Positions 1 through 10,571 of a stretch of DNA of 35,593 nt are shown piece by piece. The position numbers and the translations under genes were made by a program. Source of the stretch: Actinomortierella ambigua (Eukaryota > Mortierellomycota > Mortierellomycetes > Mortierellales > Mortierellaceae); the NCBI GenBank assembly GCA_016098155.1, contig JAAAJB010000366.1, positions 1 to 35,593 of the forward strand, written 5' to 3'. The notes under the pieces were generated by a model. The model made no database searches. It was not told the origin of the DNA and saw only the letters and a program-made list of their open reading frames with translations. Position 1 is the first letter of the stretch; every line of letters starts with the position of its first letter.

Positions 1-1358
1 CTTGACTCGGGTGCTCGCTCGGTATTTGCTCTCGCACTTGGGTCCATGAGAGCCAAAGTAATTTAAGCGCTGCGATGCCCATCCATACGACCTGGCCCCC
101 AATGTGGGTTGGTGCAGAGCAAGCTCTTAGAGCGGTGGTATCATTCCAATCCTGACTGCGGCTGTGTTCACCGCTGGGTGACTGGGGCTTCTGGTTTTTG
201 AACAGGGGTAATTGCATCAAGGGAGATGTACTGTCCACATGGAGCATGCCACTACCCCCTGTCTTTTTTTCTTTTTTTTTTTCATCTGTTTAGATGGCCA
301 ACACGGCAGAGACTAACCAACATGGGCCAACCCGAATCAAGTTAAGCCATGGATTAAGGTAATTGGGTAGTGTGGCTGGGATGGGAGAGTGAGTGCTTGC
401 TGACAGCGTGCGTATGGATCGTGGACAATGTGATCCTACGCCGCCTCTATCTGCACCCCTACCTGATCGCCATTGTCGAGTGGAAGCCGCTCGCTGGCTG
501 AGAGCCGGACTGGCCCCTTCTCTTGGACCAGCCTGACTACCCATTGTTTTCTTTACTCCTAGAAATGATCCCTGTATCATAGTACTTTAGTTTTGTCTTT
601 TTCCAGTTCAGCCTTTATTCCAACTGTATACCTGTGTATTTCGTATTTTGTGTATTTTTGGGTATGAATGGCTAAGCATAGAGCACTCGAAGGACCTAAT
701 GCTTCACAATCATGCCGTTGGGAGTGACGAGCTGGTCATGGCACTGCACTTTGTACCTGTCTCCTTGGAAAGGGGTCAATGACTACAGAGTCCTTAAAAG
801 TTTGTCCTGGGCAGGGTGGTGTTATATAAACATTTTGTTCAATGTCGATTTTAACAAGGCTTTTTTTCTGAACCCAAGAATCAGTTTCAAGACCCTCAAT
901 TCAACAGAGCAAGTTCTTGTTCTTCCCCGAGACAACCACGTATCACAATTGGCCCTCCTCGTACAGCAACCTCATGGGACGACAACACCCATATGCTTCG
1001 CGACTGCCCTTTTGTGGATTTATCTGCCACTCCACAGACGCGTGGAAATGAGATAGAGAGAAAGAAAAGGCAGGTCATAGAGGCACTTTTGACGGTGGCT
1101 GCCTTGAATCGAAAAAGGCTCATTGCTAGATAGTTGACGCCATAGTTGCTGATGGACACCTGCCATTCGTGAACGGAGGTATTGACTTTAATGACTTGCC
1201 TTGGGGGAGAGGGGAGTAGGAGAAACCAACATTCTTGGCTCAGAAGGGACATGCTCCGATTGAGGGTGGCTGACTGAAACACAGTCAAAAGAATGAGCTT
1301 GCCGCCCAAGAGGAAGGGAATCAGTCTTGCACCTCCCCTGTCCATGAAGCATTTCTAA
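1..1358. other. Left flank, no convincing gene
   Basis: I see no supported gene here. Open frames of 96 to 149 codons exist on both strands, but they have no recognisable domain, no exon-like splice pattern and overlap one another. A T-rich tract lies at about 264-281. The last stretch must hold the promoter and leader of the transferase gene that starts at 1359. The left end may contain the tail of a neighbouring transcript that I cannot recognise. Confidence 0.5.
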
Positions 1359-4300
1359 ATGGCCGACTCCAATGCATTCAGATCGCCCTTCGCTGAAGGG
1401 CTGCTACCGAGAGCAAATGGAAGGCCATCTCCGCAATCGGCGTCGCTAACTCCTGGCGCTATGGGTTCGTCTTCTCCATTGCGCTCAGTGAGTGGGGGCG
1501 GATGGAACGAGGTCGGCATGTCTGCACAGCTGTTACAGCAACCACAACCGCAGCGACTCTTCCAGAACGATCCTGGTTACGGTCATGGTCGACAGGATTT
1601 TGACACGCAGCTGCGGCGGGACCATCTCTCGCAGCAGCAGCAGCAGCAACAACTACAACAACAACAACAGCAGCAACTACAGCAACAACAAGAATACGAC
1701 GCGCTCGCTTTCCCGAAGGGGTATGAACATTCGCCAGCAGTCCAACATACGAATCAACAAGAGTGGTATGGGGCCTTGCAGCGAGAACAGCAGCACCAGC
1801 ATCAGCAGCATCAACAGCCAGAAGAGCATCTTCGTCATACTGATCAGCAGTTGGCCAGTGCGATGGAGCAGCGTCTAAAGTTGACTCTCGACGATCAGCC
1901 GGTGCCCGACACCAATGGACCCCAGCAGCCACTAGGCGCCACCGATCCTAACCGCCATCTGTTCCAGCAGCACCTGTCCCTACCGACCAATGGCCTATAC
2001 GGCTTACCAGGGTTTCCAGGAGTCCAACTACCCCCAGGGTTCGCAGCTTCCTCCTCTTCTTTAGGGCGATTGCCTGGAGGCGATAGTGGAGCAGCAGAAT
2101 TTCCAGGCTATGATCACCGAAGGACACCTCCTTTGCACCTCGAGCCGAACTTCAACATCCAAGGTCATGCACCCATGTTTGGCCACGCCAAGGCTTCATT
2201 GGGTGCACCACCAGGACTAGGCAGCAGTGGCGGACCGTTCATGAGTCTTGATGCCGGATCCGGCTCAGTATCGCAGCAGCTGGATGCGTACCAGGAGCGT
2301 TTGCATACCCAACTGCAGATTCAGCAGCAGCTGTTGCAACAGCAGCATCATCTCCATCAGCTATACCTGTTTCAACAACAACAACAGCAACAGCAGCATC
2401 TCGGCCTCCATCCAGCTTTAATGGACCAACACCAGTTGCCTCCTTTTTTTATGATGCCACCCCCAGGTCAGGGTGGATCGGAGACAGGCGGCCACCCTCA
2501 ACAGCTTGCTCATCCTCCAGGGTTTTTACAGGGGGGCGCTCCACATCTGATGCCAACAAGAGATATCGGGGCATCGTCGATGCCTCTGTCTCTTTCGGTT
2601 TCAGCGCCTCTGGAACAGCAGGAGCAGACCCAACAAATCCAACGTCATCTAAGCGATCTCTTGTTCGAAAGCTACAACAAAGATGGCAGCCTACAAGGAG
2701 AGCCCTCTCAAACGGCGATGATGGTTGCGCAGGCTGAGATTATGGGTACCCTTCCCAAGACCCAGTTGTCGCTCGAGGAGATTGAGGCGGCGCAGTTTTT
2801 GGCCCATAAAGCTCAGCATCATCATCAACAAAAGCCGCGCAAGTCACTCAGCGACCTCGTCTTACCACCAGAAGCGCCTTTGACAGACTCTGTCTCGATG
2901 GGCAGCACCTCATCAAGAAATGACGGGGTTACAGAGAGCAGGGGCGGTGGTTCTGCGGATCATGCTCCACCACCCGCTGTGAGCAACGTCTCTACCTTGA
3001 TGAACTCTGGGGAAAGAGGAAGAACAGGAGCAATGACAGGAACAAGTTCAGTAGCAGCGGCAGGAGGAGACCATCATCGCTACTCGCACCTACCTGACCA
3101 GCATCGCCACGGCCATCAGCAACAGCAGAATGATCGACGTAAAGGATCCTTCACACACGACACCCCATTTTCCATCAAGGACACCAATCTGTTCAACGTT
3201 CCAAAGTATGACCCTTACCGTCCTTCCCAAGGGATTTTTGAGACTATTACCATGGAAATGAAAAACCTTTGCGAGGAGCTCCTTCCCAACCCTGCCGAGG
3301 AGACAAGAAAACTTGGTTTGTTGGACAGGTATGTTTTTGTTTTGTTTTGTTTTATAATGCGGAGCGGATGCAATTTGTCCATAGCCGATGGTGCATGTTC
3401 AGCCAAGTTGGAAAAAAAGTATGAAATATCGATTTTCTTTCTGACAAAGCTTACCTCTTACCCTTCTTTCTATCTCTTCTCTATCGCAGGCTCCAAGAAC
3501 TGGCAAACGAGGTTTTTGGCGAGGCAGATATTTTGCCCTTTGGATCTTCAGGCAACGGATTAGCGCTCGCCAATGCCGACATGGACTTGTGTGTCTTCTT
3601 GCCAGAGCAGAGCAAGAAGAGGACCGTTCGTAAGCGTCGCCACAACCGCGAAAAGGCCAACTTTCCCAACCTGGACCAAAAAGACGGTATCGAGGGAGAA
3701 GAAGAAAAGAAGGATGGAGAAGGAGAGGAGGAGAAGGAGAAGAAGACACGGGAGAAGAAGGCTGAAGAGAACGACACTAGAAATGAACAAGAAGAAACAA
3801 AAGAAGGTCAACAACAAGACGAGGTGAAAGAAGAGGAAGTGGAGGAGGAGGAAGAGGTCTCGGCAGCAGAATTCGTGGAGCGGATGGGCGATCGCCTTGA
3901 AGAGGATACGGATTTCCGCGACGTGTTGCAGCTTAGGAAGGCGCGTGTGCCGATTGTCAAACTGGTGCATTCACCGACCGGGATTGCCTGTGATATCGGT
4001 TATGAGAACCACCTGGCGTTGTGGAACACTCGGTTGTTGCGTGCATACTCTCGCATCGACGGGCGGCTACGTGAGCTCGTCTCCATCATCAAGTACTGGG
4101 CTAAACAGCGCAAGCTTAACAATCCCTACGTGGGCACTTTGTCAAGGTATGATATCGACTTGCTCCACGTGAACCCTTCCCCTCCTCCTACTACTACTCC
4201 TCCCCGCCCTTCACTTGCCGACACTCTTGCGTCTTTTCCAAGGCAAAACTAACCATAGTATCCACTGTTTATGCCTTGTTTCAGTTATGCTTACGTCCTG

Positions 4301-5516
4301 CTGGTAATTCATGTCCTTCAAGTCCGGGGTGTTCTACCAAACTTGCAGAGAATCACAGTGGACAACAGTGGTCGAATTCCGTTTTGGGACTGTCAGGGGT
4401 TCAACCGGTACTTTTTTGAAGACGTCTCAGAACTGGACAACCACTGGCGACCGACGGAAGAGTCGCGGCGCCAGAGTGTTGGCGAGCTTTTGTATGAGTT
4501 CTTCCGCTACTTTGTCAACGAGTTTCGTTATGCGACCCAGGTGGTCAGTATCCGCAAAGGTGGACTGCTCACCAAGGACGAGAAGGAATGGTCAAAAGAG
4601 GTAAATGAAGCTGAGGGGCGTTTTCGGAAGGCAAGTCTCGCTAGAGTTGCACTCTCAAGTTGCTTTACACTAATTTTTTCCTTCCATTTCACCAAAAAAA
4701 GTTTTTGCAAGCGGAGAACCGTCCTCACACTGGAGTTAGGAGCCGCTACCTTTTTTGCATCGAAGACCCCTTCGGTATGGATAAGCGAGTAGAGTTTGGC
4801 TCTCATCAATAAGTATCTGGCAGTCGACTAACTACCTTTCCAACCTTTTCTTTTTTTCACTTTGTTCAGAGGTGGACCACAATGTAGCTCGCACCGTGGA
4901 CCGATATACACTGTTCACAATCCGTGGCGAGTTTATGCGGGCCACCAAAGTTTTGAGTCGTGGAGGTGACAATATCATCGGTCGGCTGTGCCAGGAGAAG
5001 GAAGACCCTCCACCTTTGGAGGGCGACAGCAATGGCGGCGGCGCCTCGCGCGAAGAGACTGCGACGGCTGAGCGAGATGGCGATGGAGGAGAACAAGAGG
5101 GTGGCCACCGTCCCCGTCGACGGCCTTCAGAGGATGGCTCGACTTTAGTAGCCACGAAACCTCCTCCTCACTCCCATTCAACTCCTTCACGACCTTCGAG
5201 TCTCTTCCCGGAGGGCGATGAGCCCATTCGAACCAACGGCGGTGGTGGTAGTGGTAGTGGCAGTGGTAGTAACACCACCCACGGAGGATCTGTTCATGCT
5301 GGACGTGACAGTCACTATGGAGGAAACAAGCGAACCTCGACGACACCAAGGGATGGACATCACCATTACCACAACAGGTTGAGCCACCACCAACAGCCGC
5401 GGCAACAACAGCAGCAACAGCAAGGCTTCAGCCAATCCCAGCGCGATCCGTACAAGCGCGCGTCTCTCGCTGGAGGAAGCCATGGCGCGAACTCTCGAGA
5501 TCGTCCGAGGCAGTGA
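1359..5516 (+). CDS. CID1: Cid1-type terminal uridylyl/poly(A) RNA nucleotidyltransferase, poly-Q rich
   Basis: Non-canonical nucleotidyltransferase that adds nucleotides, probably uridines, to RNA 3' ends. Exons by splice consensus and phase: 1359-3328, 3490-4146, 4285-4600, 4702-4774, 4870-5516, giving 1220 aa. Residues 1-640 are low complexity with long Gln/His runs and no domain I recognise. The catalytic palm begins near residue 658. It has FGSSGNG and DMD (catalytic D687 and D689) and the third Asp, D825, in ACDIGYEN. The central domain has TLSSYAYVLLVIHVLQ across the exon 2/3 junction and VLPNLQ. IEDPFE and DHNVARTV across the exon 4/5 junction match the PAP-associated domain, and H1009 sits where S. 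pombe Cid1 has its UTP-selecting His. About 80 extra residues, Lys/Glu-rich, separate D689 from D825 compared with Cid1. The C-terminal 150 residues are Gly/Ser/His/Gln-rich. An AATAAA lies at 5526. The family is certain; U rather than A preference is inferred. Confidence 0.9.
1631..1692 (+). repeat. CAG/CAA (poly-Gln) tract in exon 1
   Basis: Near-continuous CAG and CAA codons encode a Gln-rich tract around residues 91-112 of the Cid1-type protein. CAG and CAA are mixed, which usually stabilises such tracts against slippage. A second tract lies at about 2318-2400. Confidence 0.85.
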
Positions 5517-5965
5517 TACCATGAGAATAAACGAATGAGGGTAAAGAAAAACGGAGAGAGAGAGAGAAAGAAAAAAAATCCGTGGTAGTCTATGTCAGTG
5601 ACAGGATGTGTGCGTGAGAGGCAGGTTAGCAGTTGAAGCGCGTCGTTTGTACACAAAGGGGCAGGGGGCGGGGGTTTCCCCGAAGGATGAGGGAAGAGTT
5701 GGGAAACGGGAACGTTGAGTGGCCAATGCGAGAAGAGAAAGATTTTTTTTTATACTTTCAAGAAATTCAACACAGTCAGCAGCAATAGTGAGGTCAAATG
5801 TTGGGACCTGACAGGGTCTGAGTACGATGCGGCCTCAGTGTGTTTTTTTTTTCTTCGGGTTTGAGAGACGCAACCCAGATCTCCTTTTTTTTCTTTTTCT
5901 TCTTTTTTTTCATTCTCCCTCTCCACTCCTTGCATTCTTCTCATTCACCAGACCTGTAGCACAGC
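5517..5965. other. Intergenic region with pyrimidine-rich elongase leader
   Basis: This is the spacer between the transferase stop and the elongase start. It holds the AATAAA at 5526-5531 that probably ends the upstream transcript. From 5842 to 5950 the plus strand is almost pure C/T, ending just before the elongase ATG, which is typical of fungal core promoters and leaders. I see no clear TATA box and no gene. Confidence 0.55.
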
Positions 5966-7942
5966 ATGGAAGTCATTCGGACACTGTTGCCTGACAAACT
6001 CCCTCAGGACCTGTTTATCGACGCGGCCCGCTGGGTCGGCGTGCAGACCGCGCCCGTCCTCGACCCACTCGAGGCGGCCTTGACGAGCCAGGTGGAGCAA
6101 CTTTTCCCCGAGGCCGTGAAGCACGTCCGTAGCTTCCTGGTCTCGGTCGAATCGCCACTGGCACGCGAGCTGCCGTTGATGAACCCCTTCCATGTGCTGT
6201 TACTCGTGCTGGGTTACTTTGGCGCCATCATTGTCGGCATGCAGATCATGAACTTCCTGCCCCGATTCGAAGTCAAGACCTTCAGCTTGCTCCACAACCT
6301 TTGCATGGTCTCACTGAGCGCTTACATGGCCGGTGGTGTCGTGTACCATGCCTTTGTGGCAAAATACTCGCTGTTTGAGAACGTGGTGGACCATACCTCT
6401 GCAGGTCTTCCTGTAAGTCTATTTTTTTTTCTTTAATCGTTATCTGTTGATTGGAGGAAACGCAAGGGGGGGAGGGTTGATTTTCTTTTGTCCCTCCTCT
6501 CTCGACCGTTGCAATTGTCCAAGAATGGCGTTAGTGCTGGAGGGGCAGCACCAAGAGTACCATACAGATTAGAAGAAAGAAAGACGACGACGACGAAGAC
6601 GACGACGTTCCTGCAATTGATAGAGTCAGCGGAGGAAGGGAGGGAGTCGAAAGAATTGGAACGGAGAGGTTGTCCGACAGAAGTGAGGGCGAGACATTGT
6701 GGGCGGAGAAATTGGTCCAACGTGGGGAGGGTGTGGGAGTGGCAAGCGTGTGGTGCTTCTGGCAAGTGCTTATTGGCCAGATGGTCTTTTGTTCGTTGTT
6801 TACCCTTTTCCCCTTCCCATCTCCGCCTCTTTTTTACCTCATCGAGGCACACAGCAACCGTTTGCCTGGGAGTTTTCCTTCGTGCCCATGTGGGCAGGCC
6901 TCCCAATCTCTTGCTCCTGCAATCATATGTCTGGCGCTTATCTTGTTCCCATTGGCGTGCCGCGCTAGCGATTTTTTTTTTGTGGTACTGGCGTTTCCCT
7001 GATGAGGAAGTGGGGACAAGATAGAGGCAGAAGAAAGAGAACGTAATCGGGGAACAAGATTTGTTTTTTGGGGTAGTAAGCATCCTTTAATAAGGTTTGG
7101 TCTTGGTCTGGGCGACTTTGGCGATGGGCGCTCTCACTGAACCATATTTCTCCCACACACACTGCAAATCCATGTCCCCGCCTCTCTTACCTCGCATGCT
7201 GTCCCAAAAAAAAAAAATACAACCTACAACCTACAACATACCACTCCATGGCTAACAACCTCTTCTACATTTCTTCGATTCGCTGTGGGACGACGATCGA
7301 ATCTAGATGGCCAAGATGATCTGGCTCTTCTATTTCTCCAAGATCCTCGAGTTTATTGACACGATGATCATGGTGGTCAAGAAGAACAACCGCCAGATCT
7401 CCTTCCTGCACGTCTACCACCACTCGTCGATCTTTGCCATCTGGTGGTTGGTCACCTTCGTTGCTCCCAATGGCGAAGGTAAATAGGGTCTTGAGGCGCT
7501 TGATGAAAACTTTAAGGATGCATGAAGCCATTCATGTTACAGATATCCTAACCTTGCCATCCTTTTTTCTCTCTGGACCTCCTCCTTCAATCCAATAGCC
7601 TACTTCAGTGCCTTCCTGAACTCGTTCATCCATGTCGTTATGTATGGATACTACTTCTTGTCGGCTCTGGGCATCAAGCAGGTGGCCTTTGTCAAGCCCT
7701 TCATCACCTCTGGTCAGCTGACCCAGTTCTGTTTGATGATGGGTCAGTCCATGTGGGACATGTATGCCATGAAAGTGTTGGGCCGCCCCGGATACCCCTT
7801 CTTCATCACTGCCTTGCTCTTCTTCTACATGTGGACCATGATTGGTCTCTTCATGAACTTTTACCGCCAAAACTACAAGGCGGGTGCGGCCAAGAAGGAC
7901 GCCAAGGCTGCTGCCGCTGCCAAGGCGAAGAAGCTGCAATAA
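5966..7942 (+). CDS. GLELO: ELO-family fatty acid elongase, C18-PUFA (gamma-linolenate) type
   Basis: Condensing enzyme (3-ketoacyl-CoA synthase) of the ER elongation cycle. It probably extends gamma-linolenoyl- and stearidonoyl-CoA to C20 on the route to arachidonic acid. Exons 5966-6412, 7307-7478 and 7599-7942 join in phases 0 and 1 to give 320 aa; the Mortierella alpina enzyme is 318 aa as I recall. Diagnostic features: N-terminal MEVIRTLLPDKLPQDLF, the segment PLARELPLMNPFHVLL, the catalytic HXXHH box HVYHH at residues 184-188 preceded by KKNNRQISFL, the segment NSFIHVVMYGYYFLSALG, and a lysine-rich C-terminus ending KKLQ that resembles a dilysine ER-retrieval tail. Several hydrophobic helices are visible. 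Intron 1 (6413-7306, 894 nt) is far longer than the other introns here; intron 2 is 120 nt. Substrate preference is inferred from similarity alone. Confidence 0.93.
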
Positions 7943-8702
7943 AGCAAGGAACGTCGAAGACATGTTGGTGTTCGTGTTCTCTCGTTCTTTTTTTTTTTTT
8001 TAAAAAAAAAAGTGATTATGATGATTTTTTTGACGTATCTTGGAGTCGATGCTTTGCAAACCTGCCTCCTTTGATCTTGCTTGTAGTGATCTGACCGCGA
8101 GTGTTTTTACCTACCATGAAGGCCTTTTTCATCGATCGACAAACCAACTCTGGAAACCTTTCCACCTTTTAATGCAGTTGATGGCACTCCAGTTATGTCC
8201 TGTTTTGAAGAATTTTAATCCAATGTTCCGGGAGAAGCGGCGCTCCTTCCGCATTTCTGCGTACATCTTTGACTATGACACTGGTATGCCTTGAAACTTC
8301 TCCTTCAGGGTTGCTTACAGTTTGGGTGGCCTGTGCTAAGATGCCAAAGATGGTAATTGGTCAGCAATTTCCGCGATTCAATCTACGGTTGCCATTTCAT
8401 ACCATACCATCTCGCCTTCTCTTCTCACCTTCACCCTCTCTCACTCTATCTTGCCTAAACCAAAACAATTCTTCCTGCTATTCACTGCTTTCCAGCTCGG
8501 AATCATACTTCGCTTTTCGCTTTGCTTTAGGTCCTTTTGACTGTCAGTGGTCGACTACATTTCTCACACCACCCTCTTATGAAGGCAAGAACCGAAGTGT
8601 CATCACATGCCTATTGATGTGCGATGGAACTCGTTTGAGATAGTTGTGACGCGGGGTGTTTACTCGTTCTGATAGTCGAGCAAGGAGCACGAGCACGCTC
8701 TT
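7943..8702. other. Intergenic, elongase 3' side
   Basis: No gene seen. A T-tract (about 7988-8001) runs directly into an A-tract (8002-8011), which could form a weak A:T hairpin just past the elongase stop. The rest is unremarkable. Confidence 0.4.
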
Positions 8703-9463
8703 CTACAAGGGTTGATCGGGCGTTTGATCACCAACCCGGTCAAGTTCTCTCTCCAGGCTTGGCATTGTACCATGATCGCTCTTGAATTCTATGCCCTTTT
8801 TGACCTGCAATAATCTATTGGTCATCCCAAGCGACGATGCTGTACCTAAAGCAACAAATCGGCATGGGACTGGAGGATCTGTGAGTGCAGGGCAGTGGGT
8901 GTTGTAGCAGGACATCTGGCGTTCTATAGTCGCCATGTACTGGACGATCAAGGCGTCCTTGCTGACGTCAATGGCTTTGTGGCATTCCATTTGACAGGCG
9001 TGAAGCGTGGCCCCTTGCTCCAGGAGCGTGCTCTACATGTATCGTATTTCCGCCAAGACGGACTGAGCGGGGTCCCACAGCACTTTCCGGTACCATAACT
9101 CACACACGAGCTGATGCCGCTTTTCCAAACTGGCCGCCTATGTAGTGGCCGGTAGCGGTTCAGGCGGCACAGGCCCACATCTCCTGAACCATTACCAGCC
9201 ACAGCCACATTTGCCGCTGGATCGACTACGGCGCAGACTCTTCCGGTTAGCACGGTGCGAGCATCCCCTACCACTCCGGCAGAGGCCGCCGATGTACTGC
9301 CCCCTCCGGCCAGCATAGAGTAGGCGGAGTACCCGGAGCCGGTTCTCCAGGAGGAGGCACCTACGCCTACCCTAGCGCCCAAATGCCTTACATCATGACC
9401 AAAAACGGAGGCAGAGTGATCTCCAGAACGAGAGAAGCCCAGTTGGTCGATCTCAGCCAGCAA
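8703..9463 (-). pseudogene. Possible decayed minus-strand coding sequence
   Basis: Two minus-strand frames look coding but do not form one gene. The first (9463 down to about 9180) is Ala/Gly/Ser/Val-rich. The second (about 9125 down to 8703) reads as helical protein with segments such as EKRHQLVCELWYRKVLWD, then an in-frame TAG, then LLEQGATLHACQ and ECHKAIDVSKDALIVQYM. The last part looks like an ankyrin-type or other helical repeat. The in-frame stop and the frame change between the halves suggest a broken gene. I do not recognise the family, and a short intron cannot be excluded. It lies next to transposon debris. Confidence 0.25.
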
Positions 9464-9719
9464 GTTCCTTGTGGAGTGAGGGAGGGACTGGAAAAGTGGA
9501 ATGGGTTACATCCTTCATATCGAGAACCTGTTCTTGGGACAATCTCTCACTTCGAATCGATTACAAAGTATGATGTGTATTGGGATGTATAGAAGAGATA
9601 TAGATGTGTTATCGAGCAAGTTGTTTGAATAAATTCGTCTCCTCGAGCATCATAAAAAAGGGAGGCTCTGGTTGACCCACTTGAACAGTGTTGCAGTTAT
9701 ACCAGGAATACCTTTCCCA
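9464..9719. other. Spacer without visible gene
   Basis: Nothing recognisable apart from an AATAAA at about 9628-9633. The stretch connects the decayed reading frame to the palindrome-rich segment. Confidence 0.3.
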
Positions 9720-9721
9720 TA

Positions 9722-9803
9722 ACACAAATGATCTCACGGCGCTGAAGCGCCAGCATAGGGCACGGAGGCCGGCCCGCCCGGGGGGTATGTTTATTGTGTT
9801 AAA
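9722..9803. repeat. GC-rich palindrome flanked by 8-bp inverted repeats
   Basis: TAACACAA near the left edge and TTGTGTTA near the right edge are perfect inverted repeats. Between them lie GGCGCTGAAGCGCC (a 6-bp stem with a 2-nt loop) and a very GC-rich run with GGCCGGCCC and CCCGGGGGG, in otherwise AT-balanced surroundings. The arrangement suggests a miniature mobile-element end or remnant, but I cannot name a family. Confidence 0.4.
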
Positions 9804-9914
9804 GGTAAACGAAAAAAAAATGATGTGTGACTAACCCTACTCATTCCTCGTTCACCTCAACACAATGTTGGTGGTGAGAGGAACGGCGCGAATGCCACAG
9901 GACATCTCTTGCAA

Positions 9915-10146
9915 TTCCAAGTGCCGAACCGGTACCGGTCGGTGACGCCTCTTGGTGCTGCCAAGCGGTGGAACGATGCGGCTCCAGCCAATAACACCAA
10001 AGAACGATATGTCTACAGGAGGACGACGACTCTTGGTTTTGACGTTGTCCTCCTGTAAAGATGTCGTCCCTTGGCAGTATTGGCTGGAGCGTAGATGTCT
10101 CACCGCTTAGAAGCACCGAGCAACCGGTAGCGGTTCGGCGTTGGAA
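9915..10146. repeat. Imperfect foldback (inverted repeat with ~100-bp arms)
   Basis: The left arm from 9915 and the reverse complement of the right arm ending at 10146 align over almost their whole length. Shared blocks in order are TTCCAA, CCGAACCG-TACCGGT, GGTGCT, AAGCGGTG, CTCCAGCCAATA, ACGA-AT and TACAGGAGGAC. The innermost stem pairs 10015-10024 with 10047-10056 exactly, and the central loop is about 22 nt. The right arm is about 10 nt shorter. A related block (CCGGTAGCGGTTC) also occurs near 9157 in the decayed segment. Likely a foldback or MITE remnant, or possibly the template of a hairpin RNA. Confidence 0.6.
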
Positions 10147-10571
10147 CCGCGAGGGACGCGCCATCCCCATCACTACCGGGATTGTGTCTTGAGGTAAGCG
10201 ACAACGAATGTGGGAGAGAGAGAGAGAGAGAAGGGGGAGAGGATTTGATGAAGAAGAAATAGAGAGGGCGACGGAGAGATGTCATGAAAAACAGAGACTG
10301 GTCGGGAGAGAGAGAGCCTCTTTATAGCGAGATCTCGACATCCGAGTAGAGTGTCATATATCAATATGTAGACATTTCTCCTTTGGTTTTTGCCTGATTC
10401 TTTCACATTGAGCCTCGGAATGCGGGTAGAAAAACAGGTCAAGCTGGACGGCGTAGACTAAGGTTGCGTGCTTGCCTTTCATTTGATGCTGTACGGAGAG
10501 GGAAAACACCAACCCAAAGGGCCTTCTAGAAAGACGCATTCCAAAATACTTGTACAAAGATCTTTGCTCAC

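Noticed and set aside
896..1345. 149-codon minus-strand frame divergent from the transferase gene
   Set aside because: It has an ATG but no domain, odd composition and overlaps a plus-strand frame of similar quality. Its start lies only 13 bp from the next gene's ATG, leaving no room for two promoters.
6433..7083. Long frames on both strands inside elongase intron 1
   Set aside because: They overlap each other on opposite strands, have no domain and lie between a consensus donor and acceptor that join the elongase exons exactly in phase.
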